Source: Macrococcoides animalis
Lineage (GTDB): Bacteria; Bacillota; Bacilli; Staphylococcales; Staphylococcaceae
Direction: 5' to 3'
Length of the DNA stretch: 64,000 nt
Assembly (NCBI RefSeq): GCF_047425875.1
Contig: NZ_CP179727.1
Location: 2,356,001 to 2,420,000, forward strand
In this document: positions 1-9,700 of the stretch, in pieces
Layout of the letters: the number at the start of each line of letters is the position of its first letter
Position numbering within the stretch: position 1 is the stretch's first letter
The notes under the pieces: generated by a model
Database searches by the model: none
Told to the model about the DNA's origin: nothing
What the model saw: the letters and a program-made list of their open reading frames with translations, nothing else
Program-made: the position numbers and the translations under genes

Positions 1-54
1 CTTTGTAACTAAGTCTAGAGACTTAGAAGGCTTACCATTTGGATAATTGACCAT
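1..54 (-). CDS. recU: Holliday junction resolvase RecU, N-terminal fragment
   Basis: Only the first codons lie in the window; the gene runs off the left edge on the minus strand. The reading starts MVNYPNGKP, matching the conserved N-terminus of Firmicute RecU, which resolves Holliday junctions in recombination and segregation. An ATG three codons upstream (at 63) is in frame, but the AGGATG ribosome site fits the inner ATG at 54 better. It diverges from the yppE-ypsA-gpsB group, the usual Bacillales arrangement, where recU is followed by the penicillin-binding protein gene. Confidence 0.75.
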   Translation of the reverse strand, partial: MVNYPNGKPSKSLDLVTK

Positions 55-129
55 ACTACTCATCCTAATTGTGATGTCTTATTTTTTCATATACAATGAG
101 TTTATCACATCTATGAAAGGAGTACTTAA

Positions 130-468
130 ATGTTACAAAATTGTATTATAAGTTTAATCGAAGATATGCATGCGATAAACGAATATTTTGAACGTTCTAA
201 AAAAGGAGAGCTTTTTAATTTCGTTATTGATGTACAACCTTTTACAGAACAGGTTGATGCAAATATAACAGTATTAAATCAATATACGAGTGAAATTTTA
301 TCACTCCCATTAATGAATGAAAAGAAATTTTCTCTTATGGTGATGCATATTCGCGAATTATCTGTAGAATGTTTTTTTGATAAGACAAGTAAAAAATTAT
401 TTATTGATAAATACAAAGCTGTCAATCATGATTTGCAATATATTAATAGGGCAGTTAGTAACAAGTAG
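130..468 (+). CDS. yppE: DUF1798 (YppE-family) protein
   Basis: A 112-residue acidic, mostly helical cytoplasmic protein with no signal peptide. Its size and its place between divergent recU and ypsA/gpsB match the YppE (DUF1798) family of Bacillales, whose function is unknown. The start is supported by AAAGGAG seven bases upstream. It is followed by ypsA after a short gap and is probably cotranscribed with ypsA and gpsB. The family call rests on synteny and general resemblance rather than on a catalytic motif. Confidence 0.7.
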   Translation: MLQNCIISLIEDMHAINEYFERSKKGELFNFVIDVQPFTEQVDANITVLNQYTSEILSLPLMNEKKFSLMVMHIRELSVECFFDKTSKKLFIDKYKAVNHDLQYINRAVSNK

Positions 469-480
469 TAGAGTGTGCAT

Positions 481-1032
481 ATGAAAACAATTTATATTAC
501 AGGATACAAACCTTATGAAATTGGAATATATAAAAATAATCAGCCTGAAGTCCGATTCATTAAACTCTTTTTACAAGATAAAATAAAATCATATATAGAT
601 GAAGGACTTGAATGGGTAATTATTCAAGGAAATTTAGGTATTGAATTATGGGCAGCAGAAGTCGTATTAAGATTAAAAAAGCACTATGATATTAAGCTTG
701 GAATCATAACGCCATTTTTAAACCATTTTGAAAAATGGAATGAAGAGAATCAATTATACTATCAGCAAATCAGTAGTAAAGCAGATTATATGAATAGTGT
801 TTTTCAAGATACATACAAAGGTGGCTATATGTTTAGTCAGGCCAATCACTTTATATTAGATAATACCGAAGGCACAATGCTTTTTTATGATGAAGAACAC
901 GAGGCGAGTCCAAAGTTCTTTAAAAAGACACTCGTTGATTTTATGGAAGAAAATCAATATACTATGGATAGTATCAGTTTATTCGACTTATCGGAATTTG
1001 TAAGTGAGTATATGAGAGAACAAGAAAATTAG
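481..1032 (+). CDS. ypsA: YpsA (DUF1273, SLOG superfamily) protein
   Basis: A 183-residue protein beginning MKTIYITGYKP. The Gly-rich N-terminus followed by EGLEWVIIQGNLGIELWAAE is characteristic of YpsA, a Rossmann-like SLOG-fold protein linked to cell division in Bacillus and Staphylococcus. A GTG two codons upstream (475) is in frame, but homologues start at the MKT methionine, so 481 is chosen; the Shine-Dalgarno is weak either way, suggesting coupling to yppE. Position directly before gpsB supports a division or envelope role. The biochemical activity is unknown. Confidence 0.85.
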   Translation: MKTIYITGYKPYEIGIYKNNQPEVRFIKLFLQDKIKSYIDEGLEWVIIQGNLGIELWAAEVVLRLKKHYDIKLGIITPFLNHFEKWNEENQLYYQQISSKADYMNSVFQDTYKGGYMFSQANHFILDNTEGTMLFYDEEHEASPKFFKKTLVDFMEENQYTMDSISLFDLSEFVSEYMREQEN

Positions 1033-1042
1033 AGGTGTAGTT

Positions 1043-1357
1043 ATGTCAGAAATGAATTTAAAATTATCTGCAAAAGATATTTATGAAAAAGAATTTGAAA
1101 GAACAATGGTGCGTGGATTTAAACCAGAAGATGTTGATAGCTTCTTAGATGAAGTCATTGAAGATTATCAAAAAATGGCCGATATGAACAATCAATTACT
1201 TAAATTATCAGATGAAAATGCAAAATTAAAACGTGAAATTGAAAATCTTCGTATGCGTGTTGCTACTGGTCGAAGTGATAATCAACAACAAGCACCAAAC
1301 AACTATGATTTATTAAAACGTATTTCAAATCTTGAAAAAGCAGTTTTCGGTAAATAA
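1043..1357 (+). CDS. gpsB: Cell division protein GpsB (DivIVA-like)
   Basis: 104 residues. The N-terminal DivIVA-type domain (about 1-60) carries the signature RGFKPEDVDSFLDEVIEDY, followed by a coiled coil (about 45-75) with heptad leucines and a short C-terminal domain ending in LLKRISNLEKAVFGK. GpsB is a membrane-associated adaptor that links FtsZ, penicillin-binding proteins and wall enzymes at the septum; in staphylococci it binds FtsZ. The start is supported by GAGGTG. It lies ten bases after ypsA and directly upstream of rnpB, as in other Bacillales. Confidence 0.95.
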   Translation: MSEMNLKLSAKDIYEKEFERTMVRGFKPEDVDSFLDEVIEDYQKMADMNNQLLKLSDENAKLKREIENLRMRVATGRSDNQQQAPNNYDLLKRISNLEKAVFGK

Positions 1358-1363
1358 TAGTCG

Positions 1364-1392
1364 TCGCAATATACACGAAATGATGCTATAAT
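1364..1392 (+). promoter_or_regulatory. rnpB promoter
   Basis: A perfect -10 TATAAT (1387-1392) with a poor -35 TCGCAA (1364-1369) at 17-base spacing. It predicts a start near 1399-1401, right at the base of the RNase P RNA. Confidence 0.6.
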
Positions 1393-1399
1393 TAAATAA

Positions 1400-1790
1400 T
1401 GTTAAAAGATATCTCGGATAATCGCTATACTTTGTATAGAGGAAAGTCCATGCTCACACAGCTCTGAGATGACTGTAGTGATCGTGCTTGGTGAAACAAT
1501 AAGCCAAGGCATTAATTTGACGGCAACGAAACGACCTAAGTCTATGATATGGTCCAATTAGTTTGAAAGTGCCACAGTGACGTAGCTTCTTTAGAAATAA
1601 AGAAGGTGGAACGCGGTAAACCCCTCGAGTGAGCAATCCAAATTTGGTAGGAGCACTTTTCTAACGGAAATGAACGTATAGAAGAGGTAGAGAAATCTAC
1701 AGACAGATGATTATCACCGGCGTACGAGAGTAACTAGACTCATTAGCAGTACTAAGGGACAGAACATGGCTTACAGAGATATCTTTCTAG
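1400..1790 (+). ncRNA. rnpB: RNase P RNA, Bacillus type (type B)
   Basis: The catalytic RNA that trims tRNA 5' leaders. Visible hallmarks are AGAGGAAAGTCCATGCTC near the 5' end, GCCACAGTGACGTAG, GTGGAACGCGGTAAACCCC, CGAGTGAGCAATCCAAA, and ACAGA near the 3' end. The terminal helix P1 forms from 1405-1415 (AAAGATATCTC) and 1776-1786 (GAGATATCTTT), a perfect 11-bp match that fixes both ends closely. Its position after gpsB is conserved in staphylococci. Open frames on either strand inside it are meaningless. Confidence 0.97.
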
Positions 1791-1792
1791 AT

Positions 1793-1817
1793 GCTCTCCT
1801 TTATGGAGGGCTTTTTT
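1793..1817 (+). terminator. rnpB intrinsic terminator
   Basis: GCTCTCC / GGAGGGC stem (one G-U pair) around a 5-base loop, followed by six T. Confidence 0.85.
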
Positions 1818-1904
1818 AATTCTAGATGGTATATATCATGTTACAATGAAATATATAAAACTTATATAATACTATAAATATATTATGTAAACTTGGAGGA
1901 AATT

Positions 1905-3023
1905 ATGTATCAATTATTAGCAACTACACCTATGGGAATGGAAGCTGTCGCAGCGCGAGAGGTTCAATCACTAGGATATGAAACGACTACTGAGAATGGT
2001 CGTGTATTGTATTATGGCGATGCACGTGCAATTGTTAAATCAAATTTATGGTTAAGAAGTGCTGATAGAGTTAAGTTAGTTGTCGGTCGCTTTTATGCTA
2101 CTACTTTTGAGCAACTATTTGATCAAACAAAAGATATTCCATGGGAGAACTTTATTAGTGAGAATGGAAGTTTTCCTGTACAAGGCAGAAGTTTAAAATC
2201 TAAATTATTTAGTGTACCCGATTGTCAAGCGATTGTTAAGAAAGCGATTGTTGAACGTTTAAAAAAAGCACATAATCAACAAGGATGGTTACGTGAAGAT
2301 GGTGCATTGTATAAAGTTGAAGTGGCGATTCTAAAGGATGAAGTATTGCTTACAATTGATACTTCAGGACCAGGTTTACATAAACGTGGTTATCGTTTAG
2401 CACAAGGTGAAGCACCAATGAAAGAAACACTTGCAGCAGCGTTAGTATTACTTTCTAACTGGAAAGGTGAAACACCACTTATTGATCCGTTCTGTGGTTC
2501 TGGAACAATTGCAATTGAAGCGGCAATGATAGCACAAAACATTGCACCGGGATTCAACCGTGACTTTGTTAGTGAAGATTGGGATATTATCCCTAAAGGA
2601 TTGTATGATGAAGAGCGAGTGAAAGCTGAAGAAGTGGCTGAGTATGATAAAGAAATTTCAATTGTCGCAAGTGATATTGATTCTAAGATGGTTGAAATTG
2701 CTCGTAATAATGCTATTGAAGTTGGATTTGGTGATATTATTGAATTTAAACAATTGAATGTTCATGACTTAACGTTAAATAGCGAAAAAGGTGCTATTAT
2801 TGGCAATCCGCCGTATGGTGAACGTATAGGAGAGCGAGAAGAAGTTGAAGCTATGTATACGTATTTAGGACAATTGATTAAAAGTAACCCTAAATGGTCG
2901 TTGTATATATTAACCAGCTTAAAAATATTTGAAGTCTTAGTTGGTAAAAAAGCTACGAAACGTCGTAAACTATTTAATGGATATATTGAGTGTACGTATT
3001 ATCAATATTGGGGAGACAAATAG
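1905..3023 (+). CDS. THUMP-domain class I RNA methyltransferase (RlmL/YpsC-like)
   Basis: 372 residues: N-terminal ferredoxin-like/THUMP region (about 1-155), then a Rossmann methyltransferase domain. The SAM motif DPFCGSGTIAIEAA lies near residue 194 and the catalytic NPPY motif (NPPYGER) near 301, marking an amino-methylating enzyme of the RlmL/TrmN/YpsC group; the likely target is a guanine N2 in rRNA or tRNA. A TTG in frame at 1893 sits inside the Shine-Dalgarno; the ATG at 1905 after GGAGGAAATT is the start. It is the conserved gene following rnpB. The exact RNA position modified cannot be read here. Confidence 0.88.
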   Translation: MYQLLATTPMGMEAVAAREVQSLGYETTTENGRVLYYGDARAIVKSNLWLRSADRVKLVVGRFYATTFEQLFDQTKDIPWENFISENGSFPVQGRSLKSKLFSVPDCQAIVKKAIVERLKKAHNQQGWLREDGALYKVEVAILKDEVLLTIDTSGPGLHKRGYRLAQGEAPMKETLAAALVLLSNWKGETPLIDPFCGSGTIAIEAAMIAQNIAPGFNRDFVSEDWDIIPKGLYDEERVKAEEVAEYDKEISIVASDIDSKMVEIARNNAIEVGFGDIIEFKQLNVHDLTLNSEKGAIIGNPPYGERIGEREEVEAMYTYLGQLIKSNPKWSLYILTSLKIFEVLVGKKATKRRKLFNGYIECTYYQYWGDK

Positions 3024-3064
3024 AGAAGCGATTTTGTGATGCTTTTTTAAGGATTGATAATTAT

Positions 3065-3104
3065 AAATACACAAAGCATAATTTTATGCTTTGTGTATTT
3101 TTTT
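3065..3104 (+). terminator. Intrinsic terminator after the methyltransferase gene
   Basis: Perfect 15-bp stem (3065-3079 with 3086-3100) including ACACAAAGCAT, 6-base loop, T tract. Confidence 0.88.
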
Positions 3105-3142
3105 CATTATGATATATGTATTATTAAAAAGGTGATGATTAA

Positions 3143-4147
3143 ATGAAATTAAGCATATTAGATCAAGTGCCGATGTCACGCGGAGAGACACCAACAGATG
3201 CATTACATCATACAATTGATATGGTGAAATTCGCAGAACAAATAGGGTATGACCGATATTTTGTAGCAGAGCATCATAATACGACTGGTTTAATTAGTAA
3301 TTCACCTGAAATATTGATGACGCGATTATTGTCTGTTACAGATACAATTAATATTGGTTCTGCAGGTATTTTACTACCTCAATATAGTCCATATAAGATT
3401 GCTGAAAATGCAAATTTACTAGAAACGATGTTTCCAGGTCGTGTAACAATTGGTCTAGGTAATTCACCTGGTGGGAGTGAAATTACAAGAAGCGCTCTAA
3501 CTGATGGTGGTAATAGTAAAGTCAGAGATTATGATCGATTATTAGAAGACTTTTTAGGTTTTATGCGTAATACACTGCCTATGTCACATCAATATCGTCA
3601 AGTTAAAGCTGGGCCAAGAATTAACAAACATCCACAAATATTTACTTTAGGATTAACTGATAATGGTGCTAGGAGAGCGGCAAAATTAGGAATTGGTTTT
3701 ATTTTTGGTAATTTTATTAGTGATAAAAATCGAGATAGTGCAATTAAAATTTATCAGACTGAATTTGTTCATAATCAATATATGGAACAATCCTATACAA
3801 TCTTTTGTAGCTTTATAATTGTTACTAAAGATGAAAAAGAGAAAGCAATGCAAACTCGTATTTTAGACCATTGGTTACTTAATGTATCTAAGGGACGAGA
3901 CACAGTTATCCCAAATTATGAACAAGTACTTGAATTTAACTATAGTGAAAAAGATTTAGAAATTATTAATAGTAATAAACCAAGATATTTTATTGGGTTG
4001 AAGGATGACGTTGAAAAAGAAATCAGATACCTTTTAAATCGATATCAATTTGATGAGTTATTAGTAATTAACAATACACATAATTTTCAGCTCAAACGTG
4101 AAAGTTTTCTGGCGATTAAAGAGATAGTAGATTTAATCAACAGATAA
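3143..4147 (+). CDS. LLM-class flavin-dependent oxidoreductase (MsnO8-type)
   Basis: 334 residues of the bacterial luciferase-like TIM-barrel family. Typical motifs are FAEQIGYDRYFVAEHHN near residue 30-45 and LLPQYSPYKIAENANLLETMFPGRVTIGLGNSPGG near 85-115, which match the MsnO8 subgroup of single-component FMN monooxygenases. The substrate cannot be told. RBS AAAGGTGATG supports the start. It stands alone between two terminators and faces the oxidase operon. Confidence 0.85.
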   Translation: MKLSILDQVPMSRGETPTDALHHTIDMVKFAEQIGYDRYFVAEHHNTTGLISNSPEILMTRLLSVTDTINIGSAGILLPQYSPYKIAENANLLETMFPGRVTIGLGNSPGGSEITRSALTDGGNSKVRDYDRLLEDFLGFMRNTLPMSHQYRQVKAGPRINKHPQIFTLGLTDNGARRAAKLGIGFIFGNFISDKNRDSAIKIYQTEFVHNQYMEQSYTIFCSFIIVTKDEKEKAMQTRILDHWLLNVSKGRDTVIPNYEQVLEFNYSEKDLEIINSNKPRYFIGLKDDVEKEIRYLLNRYQFDELLVINNTHNFQLKRESFLAIKEIVDLINR

Positions 4148-4187
4148 AAAAAAGACATCAGCTTAATATCAGCTGATGTCTTTTTTA
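4147..4187. terminator. Bidirectional terminator between convergent genes
   Basis: Perfect 10-bp stem GACATCAGCT (4154-4163) / AGCTGATGTC (4171-4180), flanked by A-tract on the left and T-tract on the right, so it can stop both the oxidoreductase gene and the oxidase operon. Confidence 0.9.
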
Positions 4188-5915
4188 TTACCAAAGTTTA
4201 CCTTCACCCATTCCTTTAGCGCCAGGAGGTGGATCCATGAACATTTGTCCAATAGGTATTGTGTATGCTACTAAGATTAATGCGATAGTAACGATAATTA
4301 GGAATTTCCAGTTTTCTACGAATTTATAAGCTGGAGCTGTTTCATCCATTGAAACCGAAACAGGGAATGATTCATATCCCTTTGGTGCAAAAAATGCTAA
4401 TTGAATAAACACTATAACAACTAAAATAATTGAGATGAAAAGAATTGTACCCCCAACTGCTTGCAATACTTGGTAAGGTATCCATTCAGCAGCAATTTTA
4501 GAACCGCCATACTCTGAATAAGTAGAACGACGAGGTGCTCCAAATAAGCCAATATAATGCATAGCACCTGACATGATTGACATACCAATTGCCCACATTA
4601 TTCCTTGAATGATTGCTAATCTGTTAATTGCTTTCGTCATGACACGTCCTGTAGCATGTGGAATTAACCAATACATTGTACCAAAGAACGTCAAGATTAC
4701 TGCAGTTGCCACTGTTAAGTGGAAATGACCAGTAATCCAAATTGTATTATGTACAACTTGGTTCATTTGTGCTGAAGCATTTATAATTCCACCAGCGCCA
4801 CCCGGAATGAAAGCAGCCATACCAATGAAAGGTAAGACAAATCGAGCGTCATTCCATGGTAATGTTTTAATCCATCCGAAAATACCTTTTGCAGAAACAC
4901 TACGACCATATGCTTCGAATGTTGCAAATAAACTAAAAGCAGTCATTAAAGAAGGAACTATAACCATAAAAGTTAAAATTACTTGTACATATTTCCAAGT
5001 TACATCAATACCAGGCTCAGTTAACTGATGGTGAATACCAACAGGAATTGAGAAGAAAAGGAATAACATAAAACTCATACGTGCTAAGTTGTCACTGAAT
5101 GCTTTTGCTCCGATAATTTTTGGAACAACTGCGTACCATGACATGTATGCTGGCAATAACCAGAAGTATACTAATGCATGTCCAAAATACCAGAATAAAG
5201 TACGACTCAATGAAACATCGATTCGTTCAACTAAACCTAATGACCAAGGAATCATTTGAAGTAATACAGTAGCTGCAACACCAATAGAACATACTATCCA
5301 CATTACATTATTGATAACAGCCATGTATGAAAGTAAAGGTGACTTTTGACCTTTATTTTCTTTTCTCCATTGTGCATAACGCAAGATTTGACCAGCTGCC
5401 GATAGCCATGAACCTACAATAACTAATGCCATACCTATATAAAAGATAACGTGAGCTTTAAGAGGTGCATAGAATGTATATAAAACCGTTGCTTTATTTA
5501 ATAAAACCATTGTTGCTGCCATTACAGTACCAATTAACATTACCCAGAAACCTATCCAAACTAATTTTCTTTGTAATGGTGATAATTTACCACAAGTCCT
5601 AATAATTGCAGCAGTTTGGAATCCCATAATGAAGAACGTTGTTAGAACCAAAGCTAAAATAATACCATGAACAGTTAAAATTTGATAATAACCAATTCCA
5701 GCAGGTAATTTTAATTGTCCTGAACGTACTAATGTTTGAAGTAATCCTGCTAATCCCCCAATGATTAAACAGACAATAGCAACATACATATGGGCCATGA
5801 TTAATTTACCATCTTTAGAATCCATAACTACGCGATCTGCCATTTCCTCTGCGTGATGGTTTCTATAAGTAGAGCGATCATCAAATACACCGCTATCTAA
5901 TTTGAATTCGTTCAT
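4188..5915 (-). CDS. cbaA: ba3-type cytochrome c oxidase subunit I
   Basis: 575 residues, about 13 membrane helices. Haem-copper oxidase ligands are visible: an early HGIILALV histidine for low-spin haem, GHALVYFW (CuB histidine four residues before the cross-linked tyrosine), GIHHQLTEPG (two CuB histidines), and HNTIWITGHFHL (haem ligands). The sequence is of B-family (ba3, Thermus/Geobacillus-like) type rather than the qox quinol oxidase type. Its start overlaps the stop of subunit II by ATGA. Such enzymes reduce oxygen with electrons from cytochrome c at low oxygen. The gene is last in a three-gene minus-strand operon. Confidence 0.92.
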   Translation of the reverse strand: MNEFKLDSGVFDDRSTYRNHHAEEMADRVVMDSKDGKLIMAHMYVAIVCLIIGGLAGLLQTLVRSGQLKLPAGIGYYQILTVHGIILALVLTTFFIMGFQTAAIIRTCGKLSPLQRKLVWIGFWVMLIGTVMAATMVLLNKATVLYTFYAPLKAHVIFYIGMALVIVGSWLSAAGQILRYAQWRKENKGQKSPLLSYMAVINNVMWIVCSIGVAATVLLQMIPWSLGLVERIDVSLSRTLFWYFGHALVYFWLLPAYMSWYAVVPKIIGAKAFSDNLARMSFMLFLFFSIPVGIHHQLTEPGIDVTWKYVQVILTFMVIVPSLMTAFSLFATFEAYGRSVSAKGIFGWIKTLPWNDARFVLPFIGMAAFIPGGAGGIINASAQMNQVVHNTIWITGHFHLTVATAVILTFFGTMYWLIPHATGRVMTKAINRLAIIQGIMWAIGMSIMSGAMHYIGLFGAPRRSTYSEYGGSKIAAEWIPYQVLQAVGGTILFISIILVVIVFIQLAFFAPKGYESFPVSVSMDETAPAYKFVENWKFLIIVTIALILVAYTIPIGQMFMDPPPGAKGMGEGKLW

Positions 5916-6391
5916 TTCTTATCTACCACCTTAATATTTGACTTCATGTCAGCATGACCAGTACCACAATATTCATTACATAATAATAAGAATTCACCTT
6001 TTTTATCAAATGTTTTCTCAAAAGATGAAATGTGACCTGGTTCAATCATCATGTTTACGTTTGTTTGTGCAATTTCAAATCCGTGAACAACATCGCGACT
6101 AGTCGCAATAATTTTTACTTTTGCACCTTTTGGTATTTCAACTTCACCAGGATTATAGTTAAATGCTGATACTACGAATACTAACTCGTAATCCCAGTCT
6201 TTTCCATCTACTTTATGAAGACCAGGTTTACTGAAAACTTCATGTTTGTCAATCAATTCGGGATCTACGAATTCACGTCCACTTGCTATTGGTTCATGTC
6301 CGTTATGTAAAGCTGATACAAAGATTATACCTAAGAATAAAACAAGTGATCCAATACCAAAACTTAACCAAACTTTTTCTAACTTATGCAA
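5912..6391 (-). CDS. cbaB: ba3-type cytochrome c oxidase subunit II (CuA)
   Basis: 159 residues with one N-terminal membrane anchor (about 9-30) and a periplasm-side cupredoxin domain. The complete CuA motif CNEYCGTGHADM lies at the C-terminus, with the upstream histidine in DVVHGFEIA, so this subunit should accept electrons from cytochrome c rather than quinol. The start is TTG at 6391, set by a strong AGGAGGGG ribosome site; that site overlaps the stop codon of the preceding small subunit gene. It overlaps subunit I by four bases. Confidence 0.92.
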   Translation of the reverse strand: MHKLEKVWLSFGIGSLVLFLGIIFVSALHNGHEPIASGREFVDPELIDKHEVFSKPGLHKVDGKDWDYELVFVVSAFNYNPGEVEIPKGAKVKIIATSRDVVHGFEIAQTNVNMMIEPGHISSFEKTFDKKGEFLLLCNEYCGTGHADMKSNIKVVDKK

Positions 6392-6403
6392 ATTTTTCCC
6401 CTC

Positions 6404-6571
6404 CTAAATACGTTCTAAAAATAAAATAAATATAGCAAACCAACTCACTAAAATAACGCCACCAATTACAAGAACTGAAACCAAAGTTCCACGTAAATCT
6501 AAATCATGATGTGCATCTTCATTAGCTTGTACTGGATCAAGCGAACGATTTAAATTTTTATCCTCTGCCAT
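6404..6571 (-). CDS. Cytochrome c oxidase subunit IIa (small helix subunit)
   Basis: A 55-residue gene. It begins MAEDKNLNRSLDPVQ, has a hydrophilic N-terminus rich in Asp and His, a single membrane helix (about 29-51, LVSVLVIGGVILVSWFAIFI) and a short end LERI. Size, topology and first place in the operon match subunit 2A of ba3 oxidases, which supplies the helix missing from subunit II. RBS AAGGGTG is eight bases upstream. Its stop codon lies in the ribosome site of subunit II, indicating coupling. Confidence 0.85.
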   Translation of the reverse strand: MAEDKNLNRSLDPVQANEDAHHDLDLRGTLVSVLVIGGVILVSWFAIFILFLERI

Positions 6572-6633
6572 AATGTACACCCTTTCTTATTAGCTTTTCT
6601 TTCTTTATAATAATAGAGTACAAAGTATATTAA

Positions 6634-6649
6634 TGTGATAAATATCACA
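6634..6649. promoter_or_regulatory. CRP/FNR- or Rex-like palindrome upstream of the oxidase operon
   Basis: TGTGATAAATATCACA is a perfect 16-base palindrome of the form TGTGA-N6-TCACA, the consensus of CRP/FNR-family regulators (staphylococcal ArcR) and close to the Rex operator core. It lies between the divergent oxidase and dynamin genes, about 20 bases upstream of a minus-strand -10-like TATTAT (6610-6615), so it would overlap that promoter's -35. Which regulator binds is inference. Confidence 0.55.
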
Positions 6650-6704
6650 CTTTTTGATTTTCGTTAAAAATTTCACAAATAAATATGACTAAAAGAGGTA
6701 TGTT

Positions 6705-9700
6705 ATGAAATATCATGAACAAATCAAGCAGTTGTACCAATTGAAAAAGGAAGTTGAAAAATCCGACAATACGATATTGGTTGAACAAATCAATGAAATC
6801 ATTAAGAAAATACATCAAGATCATGTTGTTATTAGTTTCATCGGACACTTTTCATCAGGTAAATCATCACTGATTAACAATATATTTAATGAAAATATTT
6901 TACCAAGTTCACCCGTACCAACCACAAGTAATACTGCTCAAATAATATTAAGTGATCAAAATAATGTCCGAATTAACCTAGATAATCATACTTATAGTGA
7001 TTTAAATCATTATGAAGAAATAAAGAAAGTGAATACACTTAACCACAAAATTGAATCTGTGGAAATTAACAAGGTATCAGATAAATTTGAAGTTGGAACA
7101 GTGATTCAAGATACGCCAGGCATTGATGCAACATTTAAAAATCATGAAACAAGTACAATGAAATTTTTGCTAATTAGTGATGTTGTATTTTATACAGTAG
7201 AATATAATCATGTAAATTCTGAAAAAAACTTTGATCAAATACGTGCTTTAAATACTTTAGGTGTTCCAGTCGTGTTAGTAATCAATCAAATTGATAAACA
7301 CCAAGATACTGAATTATCATTTGATGCATTCAAATCAGTAATTGCAGATAACATTTCACGTTGGCATTTGAATATTGAAACGATTTTGTATACTTCAATA
7401 TTTGATAGTCCATATAATGAAATTAATCTTGCTATGCCCCTTATGAAGAAATATGCAGCGCAAGCACAAGTAAATAAAGATGCTTATTTTGAGCGCATGA
7501 TTAATTATATTGAAGCTACACAAATTGATTATTTACAAGATAAAAAGCAAAATTTGCTCAGTGACTTAAATATAGAAGAAGATGAAGTAGAGCGTGCTCA
7601 TCAAAAGGCGACAGAAAGTGCAGCTATGAATGCTGAACAAGCTATTCTAACAGATGATAACAACACACTGTTGTTATTGAATGGTGTTAAAGAAATTATT
7701 AAGAACGCATATTTAATGTCTTTTGAAATGCGAGAAAAGAATCGGCTGATGTTAGAAACATTTGCTGATAACTATAAAGTGCCGGGTCTATTTGGAAAGA
7801 AAGCAAAGTTACTAGGGATTCAAGATGAAAAAGTGAATGAAGTTGTAACTGCAATGAATGACATTATAGAAAAGCAAATCACTTTCCAATTAAAAGAATA
7901 CTATAGTAAGTTCTCAAAATATTTAACTGACACTAGCATAATTAACGACTTATCATTTAATATTTCTAATGATCAAGTGAGACAATTAATTAAACAACAA
8001 ACATCTATTACAAATGATTATGTACTCATTTATTCTGATGAGTTGAAATTATTTATTGAGCGCATGATATTAAATCGACAAAAATCATGGCATGAACAGT
8101 TCATAAAAAATATAAATTTGTCTAATTTAAATACAAATACTGCATTAAGTGAAGAAACTGTGAAGTTTGACGACTACTTTGTGAATGAAAAGTTTATCGA
8201 ATCCATTACAACCAAGAATTACTTACATTATTATATCCATGTCGATGAATCAGTCGATAAACTAATCGGTAGAGATTATGTTACATTTGAAATGTTTGAA
8301 GAAGGACCTAAAACAATCGAAAAGTTAGCAAAAGCAACGTTGACACAAGATGTCACTTTAGAACGTAGTACAAAGATATTAAATCAATTATCTCATGTTG
8401 ATTATTTCAAAACGGACATTGAAAAAATTAATACGCAAATTGAACGCTTAAATCAAAATATGACTAAAATTGTTGTATTCGGAGCGTTTAGTGCTGGGAA
8501 AAGTGCGATGATAAATGCGCTTCTAAAAGAAGAAATTCTAATTTCATCACCAAACCCAACAACTGCATCGATCACAGAGATTCAATATGGAGATAAAAAC
8601 TACGTTACATTTAAACTTGAAAAAGATATTCTAAAATCTTTAAATGATATGATGTTAACCTCAACATTTGAAATTGAGACCATCCCTCAGTGGATTAAAC
8701 GTTATGAAGGTAAATTAGATCTGTTAAGTGCACAAAACAGAAACTTTGCAGAAGCAATCATACAAAACTATGACCGCTACGTAGCATATTTAAATGAATT
8801 AACAACGATAGAAGTAATTGATGCTGAAATTAAGCAATACACAGCAGAAGATGCACACGCGGCATTTGTTCAAAAGATTACGTTAGGCGTACAAAACGAA
8901 TTCTTAAAAGACAAGATAATTATCGATTCTCCAGGAACAGGTAGTACGAACAGTCGTCATACGAAAGAAACGACAGAAATCATTGCGGATAGTGATCTTT
9001 TAATTTACGTTTCTTACTATAATCATGTATATACTGAAAAAGATAAGGCATTCCTTTCATATTTAAATGAGGTAGAGATTATCAATGAAGATAGTCAAAA
9101 TTTCTTTGTCATTAATGCTGTGGATTTAGCAAAAGATGAAGAGGAAATGCAATCGGTGGTTAATTATTTAGCAAGTGAGCTCCAAACAATCAATGTTGAT
9201 GATCCGATTTATCCAGTATCTAGTCGAAATGCACTTAAGTCTTATGATGATCGATTTACTGCATTTATATCAGCAATTGACCATTTTGTAACTTCAACGA
9301 GTAAACAACAAAAGATAAAACAAATTAATCATCATACTGATGTGTTATTCGATAAGGCGAAAGCACTTGTAACAAACTATGAAGCATATGAAATGCAAAT
9401 CAAGCAACGAAATGCACAATATGACCAATGGTTAGCGAATGGTCCAATTGAAGGCAATGTAGTAGGTACAGTAATACGATCAATTGAAGATGTATTAAAA
9501 GAACAAACTACATATTTAAAAGACAAAATGAAGATTCAGTTATATGATGTATTAAAGTCTGAAATCAATACATCATCAGATTTATCAACAGTGAATGAAA
9601 GCTATTTACACGCAGTACAACATAAGCTTAATGAAGATTTATATTTAATTATGCCAAGATTAAACAAAGCGGTTCAAAACCAATTTAATCAAGCTGTAAG

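Noticed and set aside
1454..1636. 60-codon minus frame within rnpB
   Set aside because: Lies wholly in the RNase P RNA, which explains the sequence.
6645..6848. 67-codon minus frame across the start of dynA
   Set aside because: Antisense to the first codons of dynA; it overlaps the palindromic operator and has no matching protein.
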